DNA of 33,771 nt, from the NCBI RefSeq assembly GCF_000719285.1, contig NZ_JOFS01000067.1:1-33771 (forward strand). The letters run 5' to 3'. Each line of letters opens with the position of its first letter. The first letter of the stretch is position 1. Shown piece by piece: positions 26,684 to 33,603 of the stretch. The stretch comes from Streptomyces bicolor (GTDB lineage Bacteria > Actinomycetota > Actinomycetes > Streptomycetales > Streptomycetaceae). The notes under the pieces are model-generated. The model was not told the DNA's origin. It did no database searches and worked only from the letters and a program-made list of their open reading frames with translations. The translations under genes and the position numbers were made by a program.

Positions 26684-27127
26684 GTGGCCGACGGGTCGTT
26701 GGCGGGCAGCTCACTGTCGATGGGAGGCCGCCCGACGCCCTTCGGTATGGAACCGGCGCAGGCCGTCGAGGTCGTCCGGGCCCTCACCGACGGGACGTAT
26801 CCGCACCTCAGTGGGCGCGGTGTCCACGCCCACTTGGCGGTGAACGGCGGCGGCATGCACGTCGACTACGGCTCCCCTGAGCACCGCTTCGAGAAGCACA
26901 GCCACGGCGAGGAGTTCGCCGTCGTGCGCGGGGGGACGCACCATCTGCGGACCCCGGCGACGAAGGGCCACGACCAGCCCTGTTCCGTCTGCGCACACCG
27001 ACACCGCTGGGTAGCGACTCGTCACCCTCCGCACACACGAAGGGCCGCCGGCATCATCCGGGCGGCCCTTTCGGTGTTTCGGCGGTCTAGCGGAGGTGCC
27101 CCAGTTGCGCCGGGTTCAGGGTGTTGA
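26684..27127 (+). CDS. Hypothetical protein, probably a remnant
   Basis: The frame has strongly biased third positions from about 26660 to 26970, as in a real gene, and reads MGGRPTPFGMEPAQAVEVVRAL, then GVHAHLAVNGGGMHVDYG, then HRFEKHSHGEEFAVVRGG. Beyond about 26970 the frame continues through a hairpin at 27040-27070 and antisense to the next gene, which is unlikely for a real C-terminus. No ribosome-binding site precedes the GTG at 26684, and the coding look extends upstream of it without a start. A truncated or frameshifted gene fragment is the best reading. No family is recognised. The gap 26651-27086 holds nothing else but the hairpin. Confidence 0.35.
   Translation: MADGSLAGSSLSMGGRPTPFGMEPAQAVEVVRALTDGTYPHLSGRGVHAHLAVNGGGMHVDYGSPEHRFEKHSHGEEFAVVRGGTHHLRTPATKGHDQPCSVCAHRHRWVATRHPPHTRRAAGIIRAALSVFRRSSGGAPVAPGSGC
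27040..27070. terminator. Terminator hairpin after the small secreted-protein gene
   Basis: AAGGGCCGCC (27040-27049) and GGCGGCCCTT (27061-27070) form a perfect ten-base stem around an eleven-base loop. It lies 17 bases beyond the stop of the minus-strand gene at 27087 and would end that transcript; it may also stop read-through from the ABC exporter side. Confidence 0.78.
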
Positions 27128-27347
27128 TGCGGTCGAGGTGGCCCAGCTGCTGGGAGACCCGCGGGACCCGGTGCTGGTGCTGCGGGGGGATGCCGGTCTG
27201 GGCGAGCGAGTCGAGCGCGGTGATCGGGTTCAGCCGGGCCCCGGCGTTCCGGGTGTCCGCGTTGTGCGCGTTCGCAAGCGGAGCGGCAAGGCCGGTGAGG
27301 CCGGCGGCGAGACCAACGGCGGCTGCGATACGTCGTGTTGAGATCAT
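27087..27347 (-). CDS. Small secreted protein
   Basis: An 86-residue protein with a clear signal peptide: MISTRRIAAAVGLAAGLTGLA followed by the cleavage site ANA-HN near residue 28. The mature part, about 58 residues, is Leu-, Asn-, Gln- and His-rich (LNPITALDSLAQTGIPPQ, VSQQLGHLDRINTLNPAQLG) and lacks cysteines. Streptomyces has many small exported proteins of this style with a repeated LG-L--LN-L pattern, of unknown role. A strong hairpin follows the gene. The flanking gap 27348-27517 contains only the promoter and ribosome-binding region of the next, divergent gene. Confidence 0.75.
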   Translation of the reverse strand: MISTRRIAAAVGLAAGLTGLAAPLANAHNADTRNAGARLNPITALDSLAQTGIPPQHQHRVPRVSQQLGHLDRINTLNPAQLGHLR

Positions 27348-27517
27348 GCTTTGAGCAACGCGGGCGGGCCGCCGCCGGACACGGCCGCCCGGCGGCGCTC
27401 ACCCGTCAGGCCCAGCGCTCCGGCCGCGCTTGCCGAGTCCGGCAGGGCGGAGGAGTCTCGGAGGAGAGGTCCTCGCGGCCCTCCCTCGTCCTGCCGCGGG
27501 CCTCGGAGGAGGTCACC

Positions 27518-27883
27518 ATGGGCACCGCCACAAACCCCTCGTTCGACACCGAGACACTGCGCCGGGGCATCGAAGGACAGACCCCGGAGACACTTCTGTC
27601 GCTGTACACGGACGACGCGGAGCTGCGCGTCGTGAACCGCAACAGCCAGCCGAGCCACCCCAGGGTGCTGCACGGCCGCAACGAGATCGCCGAGATGCTC
27701 GACGACGTCTACAGCCGCGACATGTCGCACAAGCTGGAGGGATGCGTCGTCCAGGGCAACCGCGCGGCCTACAGCGAGTCCTGCGAGTACGCGGACGGGG
27801 TGCGTGTCCTGTCCGAGTCGATGGTCACGCTGCGGGACGGCAAGATCTCCCAGCAGATCCTGATCGAGGCATGGGACGAGTAG
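27518..27883 (+). CDS. SnoaL/NTF2-like nuclear transport factor 2 family protein
   Basis: A 121-residue cone-fold protein. The pattern RRGIEGQTPETLLSLYTDDAELRVV, then LHGRNEIAEMLDDVYSRDMSHK, then a beta-rich C-terminus ending VTLRDGKISQQILIEAWDE is typical of SnoaL-like proteins. These bind small molecules; some are cyclases or isomerases and many have no known role. GGAGGAGG (27505-27512) lies five bases before ATG 27518. It is a single gene ended by a strong bidirectional hairpin. Confidence 0.85.
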   Translation: MGTATNPSFDTETLRRGIEGQTPETLLSLYTDDAELRVVNRNSQPSHPRVLHGRNEIAEMLDDVYSRDMSHKLEGCVVQGNRAAYSESCEYADGVRVLSESMVTLRDGKISQQILIEAWDE

Positions 27884-27922
27884 GAGACACGCAGGATGAC
27901 CAGTAGCAGGTGAGGAGCGGCC

Positions 27923-27959
27923 GAAGGTCCAGGCCGGCTCAAGGCCGGCCTGGACCTTC
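27923..27959. terminator. Strong bidirectional terminator
   Basis: Left arm 27923-27938 and right arm 27944-27959 are perfectly complementary over 16 bases around a five-base loop (TCAAG), followed on the plus strand by TTCTTCCCC. It lies between the convergent SnoaL-like and AlaRS-like genes and should end both transcripts. It is the most stable hairpin noticed in the window. Confidence 0.92.
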
Positions 27960-27969
27960 TTCCCCCTGC

Positions 27970-29154
27970 TCAAGGAGTTCGCAGCGTCGTGACCAGGTCG
28001 CGCGGCAGTCCGTGGGTGTCATGGAGGTAGCGGTAGTCCTCGTCGCTCAACGGTCCTTCGAACTCCCGCCTGCCGAGCACACGACGCCCCCGCTCCAGCA
28101 GCCTGCCGAACCGCCGTTCCTCGTCCAGCAGCACCTCGCGCACGGGACCGGTTCCGCAGGGCCGACGGAAGTGGTCCAGCGTGTGCCGGAGGACCTCCTC
28201 GGGCAGGTCGGACAGGGTGCGCGAGGGGTCGTCGCGCCACAGGGTGGTCAGGGCACGGCGGATCAGCCGGCGCAGCACGTAGCCGCGTCCGGTGTTGGCG
28301 GGCCGTACCCCTTCGCCGATGACGACGATGCCGGACCGCAGGTGGTCGCAGACAAGTCGCCTCGACGTGCCGTCCAGGTTCCACAGCGGCGGCAGGACCC
28401 TCATCCAGGGTTCGAACAGGTCGCTGTCGTAAACGGAGTTGTGGCCCTGGAGAACCGTCACGAGTCGCTCCAGTCCCATACCCGTGTCCACACTGGGCTG
28501 CGGGAGGGGCTGGAGGCCGCCGTCCCCGAGCCGGCGGTAGCGCATGCTCACGTGGTTCCACACCTCGACCCACCTGGCGTCGGTGGTGGGAGTGCCCTGA
28601 GGCGGGGTGCCCGGGTCACCGGTCCAGACGAAGATCTCGGAATCGGGGCCGCAGAGGCCGACGGGGCCGTGGGACCACCAGTTCTCGTCGCGGGTCAGCT
28701 CGACGGGCAGCCCCAACTCCAGCCAGGTGTCGAGCGATCGGCTGTCGGGACCGACCTCGTCGTCTCCCCCGAAGACGGTGACGTACATGCGCTGCGGCGG
28801 GACACCGAATCCGTCGCGCAGCAGCTCGTGTCCCCAACGCAGGCTCTGTGAGTGGTCGTAGTCGCCCAGGGACCAGGAGCCGAGCATCTCGAACATCGTC
28901 AGATGGGTCGGGTCGCCGACCTCGTCGAGGTCGCTGGTGCGCAGACACCGCTGGACGTTGACCAGGCGCCGTCCCTGCGGATGCGGGCGGCCTTCCAGGT
29001 AGGGGGTGAGCGGGTGCATGCCCGAGGTGGTGAACAGCACCGGGTCGGAGGGCGGCGGCAGGAGTGTGCCGCCGGTGACCAGCTCGTGTCCGCGCTCGCG
29101 GAAGAAGTCGGTGAAGGTGCGGACGATCTGGTCGGTGGTGGGTGTGGGAGTCAT
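27970..29154 (-). CDS. Alanyl-tRNA-synthetase catalytic-domain paralogue, half length
   Basis: A 394-residue protein matching only the N-terminal half of AlaRS (full enzyme about 880). It keeps FTTSGMHPLTPYLEG (41-55), the class II motif 2 region VQRCLRTSDLDEVGD...FEMLGSWSLGDY (67-99), GLCGPDSEIF (166-175), EVWNHVSMRY (197-206), DTGMGLERL (223-231) and motif 3 RGYVLRRLIRRAL. The editing domain (HxxxH and CxxxH motifs) and the C-terminal oligomerisation domain are absent. It may activate alanine or another small amino acid, with or without tRNA, or charge a carrier. GAAGGA precedes ATG 29154. A normal alaS is expected elsewhere in the genome. The intact motifs argue against decay. Confidence 0.88.
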   Translation of the reverse strand: MTPTPTTDQIVRTFTDFFRERGHELVTGGTLLPPPSDPVLFTTSGMHPLTPYLEGRPHPQGRRLVNVQRCLRTSDLDEVGDPTHLTMFEMLGSWSLGDYDHSQSLRWGHELLRDGFGVPPQRMYVTVFGGDDEVGPDSRSLDTWLELGLPVELTRDENWWSHGPVGLCGPDSEIFVWTGDPGTPPQGTPTTDARWVEVWNHVSMRYRRLGDGGLQPLPQPSVDTGMGLERLVTVLQGHNSVYDSDLFEPWMRVLPPLWNLDGTSRRLVCDHLRSGIVVIGEGVRPANTGRGYVLRRLIRRALTTLWRDDPSRTLSDLPEEVLRHTLDHFRRPCGTGPVREVLLDEERRFGRLLERGRRVLGRREFEGPLSDEDYRYLHDTHGLPRDLVTTLRTP

Positions 29155-29568
29155 CGCGGTGTTCCTTCGGTCGTCGGGTCATTGCCGACCGGAACGGGCC
29201 ACGGCACAGAATGCGACCGGAAGGAAGAGGATGGCGCACACCGGCGGTCCGTTTCCGGCCGCCGGGAGGAGGGGGATCAGGCGTCGGCAGCCGAGGAGCT
29301 GGTCGCTCGCGCGGCTGCGGTGCGGGTGTGCCTGATGACCTTCATGGAACCGACGTTAACAGCGGGCGCCCGGGGGTGTCTCGGTAATTCTCGGCCCAAC
29401 TCCGCGGCGGCGTCGCACAGGTTGGTTGCCTCCGTGCCGGTCCCGCGGGACGCGGCCGCAGCAGGACGGCGCCGTACTGGAACGACCACACCCAGCGACG
29501 GCCCCGTCCGCGCCCCCGGACTTGTGCGTCGGGCGCGTGAGCGGCGCCGGGGCGGATACACGGGGAGC
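29155..29568. other. Intergenic region with leader-like structure upstream of the AlaRS-like gene
   Basis: The 414-base gap lies between the divergent AlaRS-like and YihY/BrkB genes. Read on the minus strand it holds an Ala-rich short frame (29345-29277), then a hairpin with seven-base arms (29241-29247 and 29259-29265, CCGGCGG type), then a second with six-base arms (29168-29173 and 29186-29191) just before the AlaRS ribosome-binding site. The right part (29346-29568) holds the BrkB upstream region; a GGGGAG sits just before its ATG. No other gene is seen. Confidence 0.45.
29277..29345 (-). CDS. Possible Ala-rich leader peptide
   Basis: A 22-codon frame on the same strand as the AlaRS-like gene, ending 122 bases before it. 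Seven of its 22 codons are Ala, including three in a row, and three are Ser in a row. No Shine-Dalgarno precedes the ATG; a GTTAAC about 15 bases upstream could be part of a -10 box, so a leaderless message is possible. Hairpins follow it. High GC makes Ala-rich frames common, so the match to a synthetase-like gene could be chance. Confidence 0.3.
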   Translation of the reverse strand: MKVIRHTRTAAARATSSSAADA

Positions 29569-30639
29569 ATGACTCGACTTCTCAAACCCAGGCACAAGAA
29601 CCACCGGGAGCGGCGCAGTCCGCCTCCGCAGTCGGCGCCCGAGGACTCGCAGGAGCAGTTCGGTCCGGATACGCAGGTGGAGCGGCGGGCCCCCGACACG
29701 CCCACCGAGCTGCCCAAACGGTCCTGGTGGGCGGCGCTGAAGGGCACGCTGCGGGAGTTCAAGGACGACGAGCTGACCGATCGCGCCGCGGCACTGACCT
29801 ATTACGGAGTGCTGTCGCTCTTCCCGGCCCTGCTGGTGCTGGTGTCCGTGCTCGGGCTGGCCGGCAGGTCGGCCACCGACGCGGTGCTGGACAACATCAG
29901 GCGGCTCGCGCCGGGCGAGGCCCGGGACATCCTCACACGCGCGGTCGAGCAACTGCAGGGCAGCGGCGGTCTCGGCTCCGCCATGGCCGTCGTCGGCCTC
30001 GTCCTGGCGGTGTGGTCGGCGTCCGGCTATGTCGCGGCATTCATCCGCACCTCCAACGCGGTCTACGACATGCCGGAGGGGCGTCCGGTGTGGAAGGTCC
30101 TCCCGGTGCGGCTCGGTGTGACCGTCACGCTCATGGTGCTGGCCGTGCTCAGCGCGCTGATCGTCGTCTTCACCGGCGAGGTGGCTCGCCAGGTCGGCAA
30201 CTCGCTCGGCATCGGCGACACCGCCCTGACCGTCTGGGCCATCGCCAAGTGGCCCGTCCTGGCCGTCCTGGTGACCACCATGATCGCGATCCTGTACTGG
30301 GCGACCCCGAACGCCAGGATCCGCGGCTTCAGGTGGATCACCCCGGGCAGCTTCCTCGCGCTGCTGATCTGGATGATCGCCTCCGCGGGCTTCGCGCTCT
30401 ACGTCGCCAATTTCGCCTCGTACAACAAGACCTACGGCACCATGGCGGGCGTGATCGTCTTCCTGATCTGGCTGTGGGTCGGCAACCTGGCCATCCTGCT
30501 CGGCCTGGAGTTCGACGCGGAGGCGGCACGGCAGCGGGCGATCGCGGGCGGGCACCCACCCGACGAGGAGCCCTACGTCGCCCCGCGCGACACCCGCACC
30601 TGGGACGAGCAGGACCGGCGCCGTCTGCGTGGTCCATGA
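29569..30639 (+). CDS. YihY/BrkB family membrane protein
   Basis: A 356-residue membrane protein. An N-terminal charged tail of about 65 residues is followed by the family start LTDRAAALTYYGVLSLFPALLVLVS and six hydrophobic helices; WSASGYVAAFIRTSNAVYDMPEGRPVWKVLPVRL and YNKTYGTMAGVIVFLIWLWVGNLAILLGLEFDAE are strong family blocks. The name virulence factor BrkB is historical; the function is not settled and may concern envelope or osmotic stress. GGGGAG precedes ATG 29569. It is the first of four consecutive genes for envelope-associated proteins. Confidence 0.92.
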   Translation: MTRLLKPRHKNHRERRSPPPQSAPEDSQEQFGPDTQVERRAPDTPTELPKRSWWAALKGTLREFKDDELTDRAAALTYYGVLSLFPALLVLVSVLGLAGRSATDAVLDNIRRLAPGEARDILTRAVEQLQGSGGLGSAMAVVGLVLAVWSASGYVAAFIRTSNAVYDMPEGRPVWKVLPVRLGVTVTLMVLAVLSALIVVFTGEVARQVGNSLGIGDTALTVWAIAKWPVLAVLVTTMIAILYWATPNARIRGFRWITPGSFLALLIWMIASAGFALYVANFASYNKTYGTMAGVIVFLIWLWVGNLAILLGLEFDAEAARQRAIAGGHPPDEEPYVAPRDTRTWDEQDRRRLRGP

Positions 30640-30726
30640 CGTGCCGCGCGGTACGGGAGACCGGCTCTGGGTACCCGGCGTCACAGCCTCATCCGCGAAC
30701 CGCAACGCAGAGGAGAAGGTGACCTC

Positions 30727-31143
30727 ATGACCACCGCGCACCCGCGGTACCGCTCCCGCTCCGACGCCTCGGTCGGCGAACTGGTCCAGGAGGCCTCTCA
30801 GGAGCTGACCGACCTGGTCCGGGCCGAGATGCGGCTGGCGCAGACGGAGATGACGCAGAAGGGCAAGCGCCTCGGCGTGGGCGGCGCCAGTTTCGGCGGA
30901 GCCGGACTGGTCGGCTTCCTCGCCCTGCAGGCGATGGTCGCGACCGCGATCGCGGCCCTGGCCGTGCCGTTGCCGGTGTGGGCCGCCGGGCTGATCATCA
31001 CCGGGGCCCTGCTGGTCGTCGCCGCGCTGATGGCGGCCTTCGGCAAGGCGAAGGTCGCGCGGGCCACCCCGCCGACACCGGAGCAGACCGTCGACAGCGT
31101 CAGGGCCGACCTGGCCGAGATCAAGGAAAGGGCACAGCGATGA
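30727..31143 (+). CDS. Phage-holin-family (Actinobacterial holin-X-like) membrane protein
   Basis: A 138-residue protein. An amphipathic N-terminal helix (VGELVQEASQELTDLVRAEMRLAQTEMTQKGK) is followed by two membrane helices (GGAGLVGFLALQAMVATAIAAL and VWAAGLIITGALLVVAALMAAFG) and a short charged tail. This is the chromosomal holin-like family common in actinomycetes, linked to envelope stress rather than phage lysis. AGGAGAAGG precedes ATG 30727. Its stop overlaps the next start by four bases (ATGA). Confidence 0.9.
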   Translation: MTTAHPRYRSRSDASVGELVQEASQELTDLVRAEMRLAQTEMTQKGKRLGVGGASFGGAGLVGFLALQAMVATAIAALAVPLPVWAAGLIITGALLVVAALMAAFGKAKVARATPPTPEQTVDSVRADLAEIKERAQR

Positions 31144-31592
31144 CCGGCGACGCGACGCCCGGCAAGGACCCCACGCCTGAGGAACTGCGCCAGGAGATCG
31201 AGCACACCCGTGAGGAACTGGGCCGGACCGTGGAGGAGCTCGCTGCCCGGACCGACGTCCGGGCGCGTGCCCAGGACAAGGCCCACGAGGCAGCGGAACA
31301 GGTCGGCCGTACGACCGCCCGGGTCACCCGGCGTCTGCGGGAGAAGGTGCCGCAGCCGGTGCAGGACAGTGCCGACCGAGCCTCCCACCGAGTCCGGGAC
31401 ACCGCGGCCCGGGCCGGCCACATGGTGCAGGACAGGACGCCGGAGCCGATACGGGCGCGGACCGACCGTGGTCTGCGGATCGCACAACGGCACCGGGGCG
31501 CGCTGCTGGCCGGGACGGCCGCGGTGGGCGGGACGGTCGCGGTGGGCGGCGCCGTCCTGCTGGCACGGCGCCGCGCAGGAGGCCACCGATGA
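31140..31592 (+). CDS. DUF3618 family protein
   Basis: A 150-residue protein with the DUF3618 opening TPEELRQEIEHTREELGRTVEELAARTDVRARAQ, then a long helical, basic stretch and one C-terminal hydrophobic segment (ALLAGTAAVGGTVAVGGAVLLARRR). It probably sits on the inner membrane face, held by the C-terminal helix. It overlaps both neighbours by four bases, so holin-like protein, DUF3618 and DUF4235 are translated as a coupled set. The function is unknown. Confidence 0.9.
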   Translation: MTGDATPGKDPTPEELRQEIEHTREELGRTVEELAARTDVRARAQDKAHEAAEQVGRTTARVTRRLREKVPQPVQDSADRASHRVRDTAARAGHMVQDRTPEPIRARTDRGLRIAQRHRGALLAGTAAVGGTVAVGGAVLLARRRAGGHR

Positions 31593-31855
31593 AAGCCTCC
31601 AAGATCGCCTACAAGCCTGTGGGCCTCGCCCTCGGCGCCGTCAGCGGCGTGCTGGCCGGCGCGGCCTTCAAGCAGACCTGGAAGATGCTCGGCCACGACA
31701 AGGACGCTCCGGACGCCACCGACGAGAACCGCGACTGGCGGGAGATCCTGACGGCGGCCACGATCCAGGGCGCGATCTTCGCCGGGGTCAAGGCGGCCGT
31801 GGACCGCGCGGGGGCCGTCGCGACCCGCCGCCTGACCGGCACGTGGCCCGGCTGA
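31589..31855 (+). CDS. DUF4235 family protein
   Basis: An 88-residue membrane protein with two glycine- and alanine-rich helices: YKPVGLALGAVSGVLAGAAFKQTWK and ILTAATIQGAIFAGVKAAVDRAG, the DUF4235 pattern. ATG 31589 overlaps the DUF3618 stop (ATGA). DUF4235, DUF3618 and the holin-like family recur together in actinomycete genomes, suggesting one envelope-associated unit. The gap to the convergent CU044_5270 gene (31856-31967) shows no clear hairpin. Confidence 0.9.
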   Translation: MKASKIAYKPVGLALGAVSGVLAGAAFKQTWKMLGHDKDAPDATDENRDWREILTAATIQGAIFAGVKAAVDRAGAVATRRLTGTWPG

Positions 31856-31967
31856 GGAAGGCGTGCGACGACCGGCGGATCGTGCCGGGAAGCTCATGCC
31901 CTTGCCCCGGTCGCCGTGGGCGCACGTCCGAATGAAGCGGAACGCTGTCGGCCGGGCCTCGCCCGGA

Positions 31968-32957
31968 TCAGCGCATCCAGGCGCTGTAGGACATCACGTC
32001 TCCGGCCTTGACGCCGTACTCGGGCTCGGCCCTGGTGAATGTCGTCTCCAGCCCGAGGACGGCGCCGGTCGCGGGGTCCATGATCAGCATGCGGCGGGCG
32101 CCGGACGTCTCGTACATGTACGCCTGTCCGCTGCGCCCCAACCGGTCCGTCACCCTGCCGACGGGCCGTAGTCCCTCGGCGTCGGCCAGGAGACGGGCGA
32201 GCGCGGCGGACTCGCGGGCGCCGAGGGTCCAGTGGTCCAGCAGGGTCTGGGTGGCGTCGAGGAGCTGGGGCGTGGTCAGCGGTTTGCTGTGGTCCGACAG
32301 GTAGGCGCGCACCGTCTCCGCCAGATACGCGCTCAGGCGTACGGCGTCGTGCGGCGGCGGTGACTCGGGCGGGGCGTCGCTCCAACTCGGCGGATAGGTC
32401 TGCCTGCTGAGGACATGGCCGTCGTCGACGACACGCGGCTCGCCGCCCCCCTCGACGAGGACGGGCCGGCCCGGGTGGCGCGGGTCGGTCGCCACGACGA
32501 TCTCCGTGTGGCTGTCGTCGGCGTGCCAGCGGACGATGCGTTCCTCGGGGAGGGTGATCGGCGGCTTGTCCTCGCTCATCCCCAGGCTCCACGACTGCAC
32601 GTGCGTGCCCTTGCGGAGCGTGGGGGCACCGTCCTGCGCGTCGGCTCTCGCGCGTTCGGCCACGGTCTTCAGGGATACGGGGGTGGAGTCGGCCCGTACG
32701 ACCAGCGGGCGGGGTGCGGCGATGGCCGGCGCGGTGGTCTGGCCGGTGAGCAGCAACGCCGAAACGAGCGCGGCGACCACGCCGGTGGCCGCGAGGCCCC
32801 ACAGCAACCGGGCCCGGGGGCGGGCGCCGCAAGGGCGTTCGTGCAGCAACCGGTCGAGGTGCCGTTCCGCGTCGTGGTCGAGGGGCCCGTCGCCGAAGTG
32901 GGGGCCGTCGGTCGGCACCGGGTTGGCGGCGCGCAGGAGGTCGAGTTCGTCAGCCAT
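31968..32957 (-). CDS. CU044_5270 family membrane protein, sigma-factor partner
   Basis: A 329-residue protein. The N-terminal cytoplasmic part (about 1-48, MADELDLLRAANPVP-DGP) is typical of the CU044_5270 family encoded after ECF sigma genes; a single membrane helix follows (LLWGLAATGVVAALVSALLLTG, about 51-72), then an extracytoplasmic domain of about 250 residues. It overlaps the sigma gene by eight bases and is thus made with it. The layout suggests a membrane-bound anti-sigma or signal-receiving role, though no classical zinc anti-sigma motif is visible. Confidence 0.85.
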   Translation of the reverse strand: MADELDLLRAANPVPTDGPHFGDGPLDHDAERHLDRLLHERPCGARPRARLLWGLAATGVVAALVSALLLTGQTTAPAIAAPRPLVVRADSTPVSLKTVAERARADAQDGAPTLRKGTHVQSWSLGMSEDKPPITLPEERIVRWHADDSHTEIVVATDPRHPGRPVLVEGGGEPRVVDDGHVLSRQTYPPSWSDAPPESPPPHDAVRLSAYLAETVRAYLSDHSKPLTTPQLLDATQTLLDHWTLGARESAALARLLADAEGLRPVGRVTDRLGRSGQAYMYETSGARRMLIMDPATGAVLGLETTFTRAEPEYGVKAGDVMSYSAWMR

Positions 32958-33498
32958 GGCCGTGTTCCTTCGAGGGGGTCGCGCCGGCGGCGGTCGTCGG
33001 ACACAAACGGTCGATCTCGGCTCTGAGCCGTCGGCGTGCCCGGTGCAGCCGCATCGCCGCGGCCCGGCGGCCGCAGCCGAGGACGACGGCGACCTCGTCG
33101 ACGCCGAGTTCCTCCCACGCCGTCAGGCGCAGCACCTCCTGGTCCGCCGGGGACAGCCGGGCCAGCGCCTCGTGCACCCAGGCACCCGGTGACTCGGCGT
33201 CGGGGCCGGCCTCGATGTGCCGGCCGTGCGCGGCGTCGTCGTTGCCGAGCCGGTCGACCAGTCGCCGACGGCGCCCGTAGCCGCGTACCGCGTTCGCCAG
33301 GCAGTTGCGTGCCACGCCGTACAGCCAGGGCAGCGGGGTCGCCGGGAGGTCGTCCCGGCGCCGCCAGGCGACGGTGAACACCTCCGCCACCACTTCCTCG
33401 ACCTCACTCATGCGCCCGTCCAGTCGCCGCGCGACATAGCGGCTGACCGCCCAGTAGTGCTCGCGATAGGCAGCGGCGAAGATCTCGTCGTTGCTCAT
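32950..33498 (-). CDS. ECF-type RNA polymerase sigma factor
   Basis: A 182-residue sigma-70 family protein with only regions 2 and 4. Region 2 reads YREHYWAVSRYVARR then EEVVAEVFTVAWRRRDDLP and WLYGVARNCLANAVRGYGRR; region 4 reads ALARLSPADQEVLRLTAWEELGVDEVAVVLGCGRRAAAMRLHRARRRLR, a helix-turn-helix for the -35 box. ATG 33498 fits the family; an upstream in-frame start at 33675 would run over the divergent ctaD start and has repetitive composition. An inverted repeat lies 30 bases upstream. It probably drives its own operon. Confidence 0.92.
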   Translation of the reverse strand: MSNDEIFAAAYREHYWAVSRYVARRLDGRMSEVEEVVAEVFTVAWRRRDDLPATPLPWLYGVARNCLANAVRGYGRRRRLVDRLGNDDAAHGRHIEAGPDAESPGAWVHEALARLSPADQEVLRLTAWEELGVDEVAVVLGCGRRAAAMRLHRARRRLRAEIDRLCPTTAAGATPSKEHGHG

Positions 33499-33527
33499 GT
33501 TCCGTTCGTGTCCGGCACCCGCCGGAT

Positions 33528-33574
33528 CGTCACACCCGTTTCCGTGATTCTTGTCGCGTCCTGAGAGTGTGACG
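33528..33574. promoter_or_regulatory. Inverted repeat in the sigma-ctaD divergent promoter region
   Basis: CGTCACAC (33528-33535) is mirrored exactly by GTGTGACG (33567-33574), with CCGG blocks just outside on both sides. It lies in the 105-base gap between the sigma gene (minus) and ctaD (plus). It could be an operator or part of the two promoters; a role as the sigma factor's own target is only a guess. Confidence 0.4.
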
Positions 33575-33603
33575 GCCGGTCGACGGGCGGACACAGGCGG
33601 GGC

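Noticed and set aside
29569..30639. Start of the YihY/BrkB protein at 28852
   Set aside because: The long upstream extension is antisense to the AlaRS-like gene and low-complexity; ATG 29569 has a GGGGAG ribosome-binding site and gives the family N-terminus.
29356..30741. A 461-codon open frame on the minus strand
   Set aside because: It is antisense to the YihY/BrkB gene, which has clear membrane helices and a ribosome-binding site; the shadow is charged low-complexity sequence.
30727..31855. Prophage lysis module
   Set aside because: The holin-family protein sits with DUF3618 and DUF4235 in a common chromosomal set; no endolysin, structural phage gene or attachment site is present.
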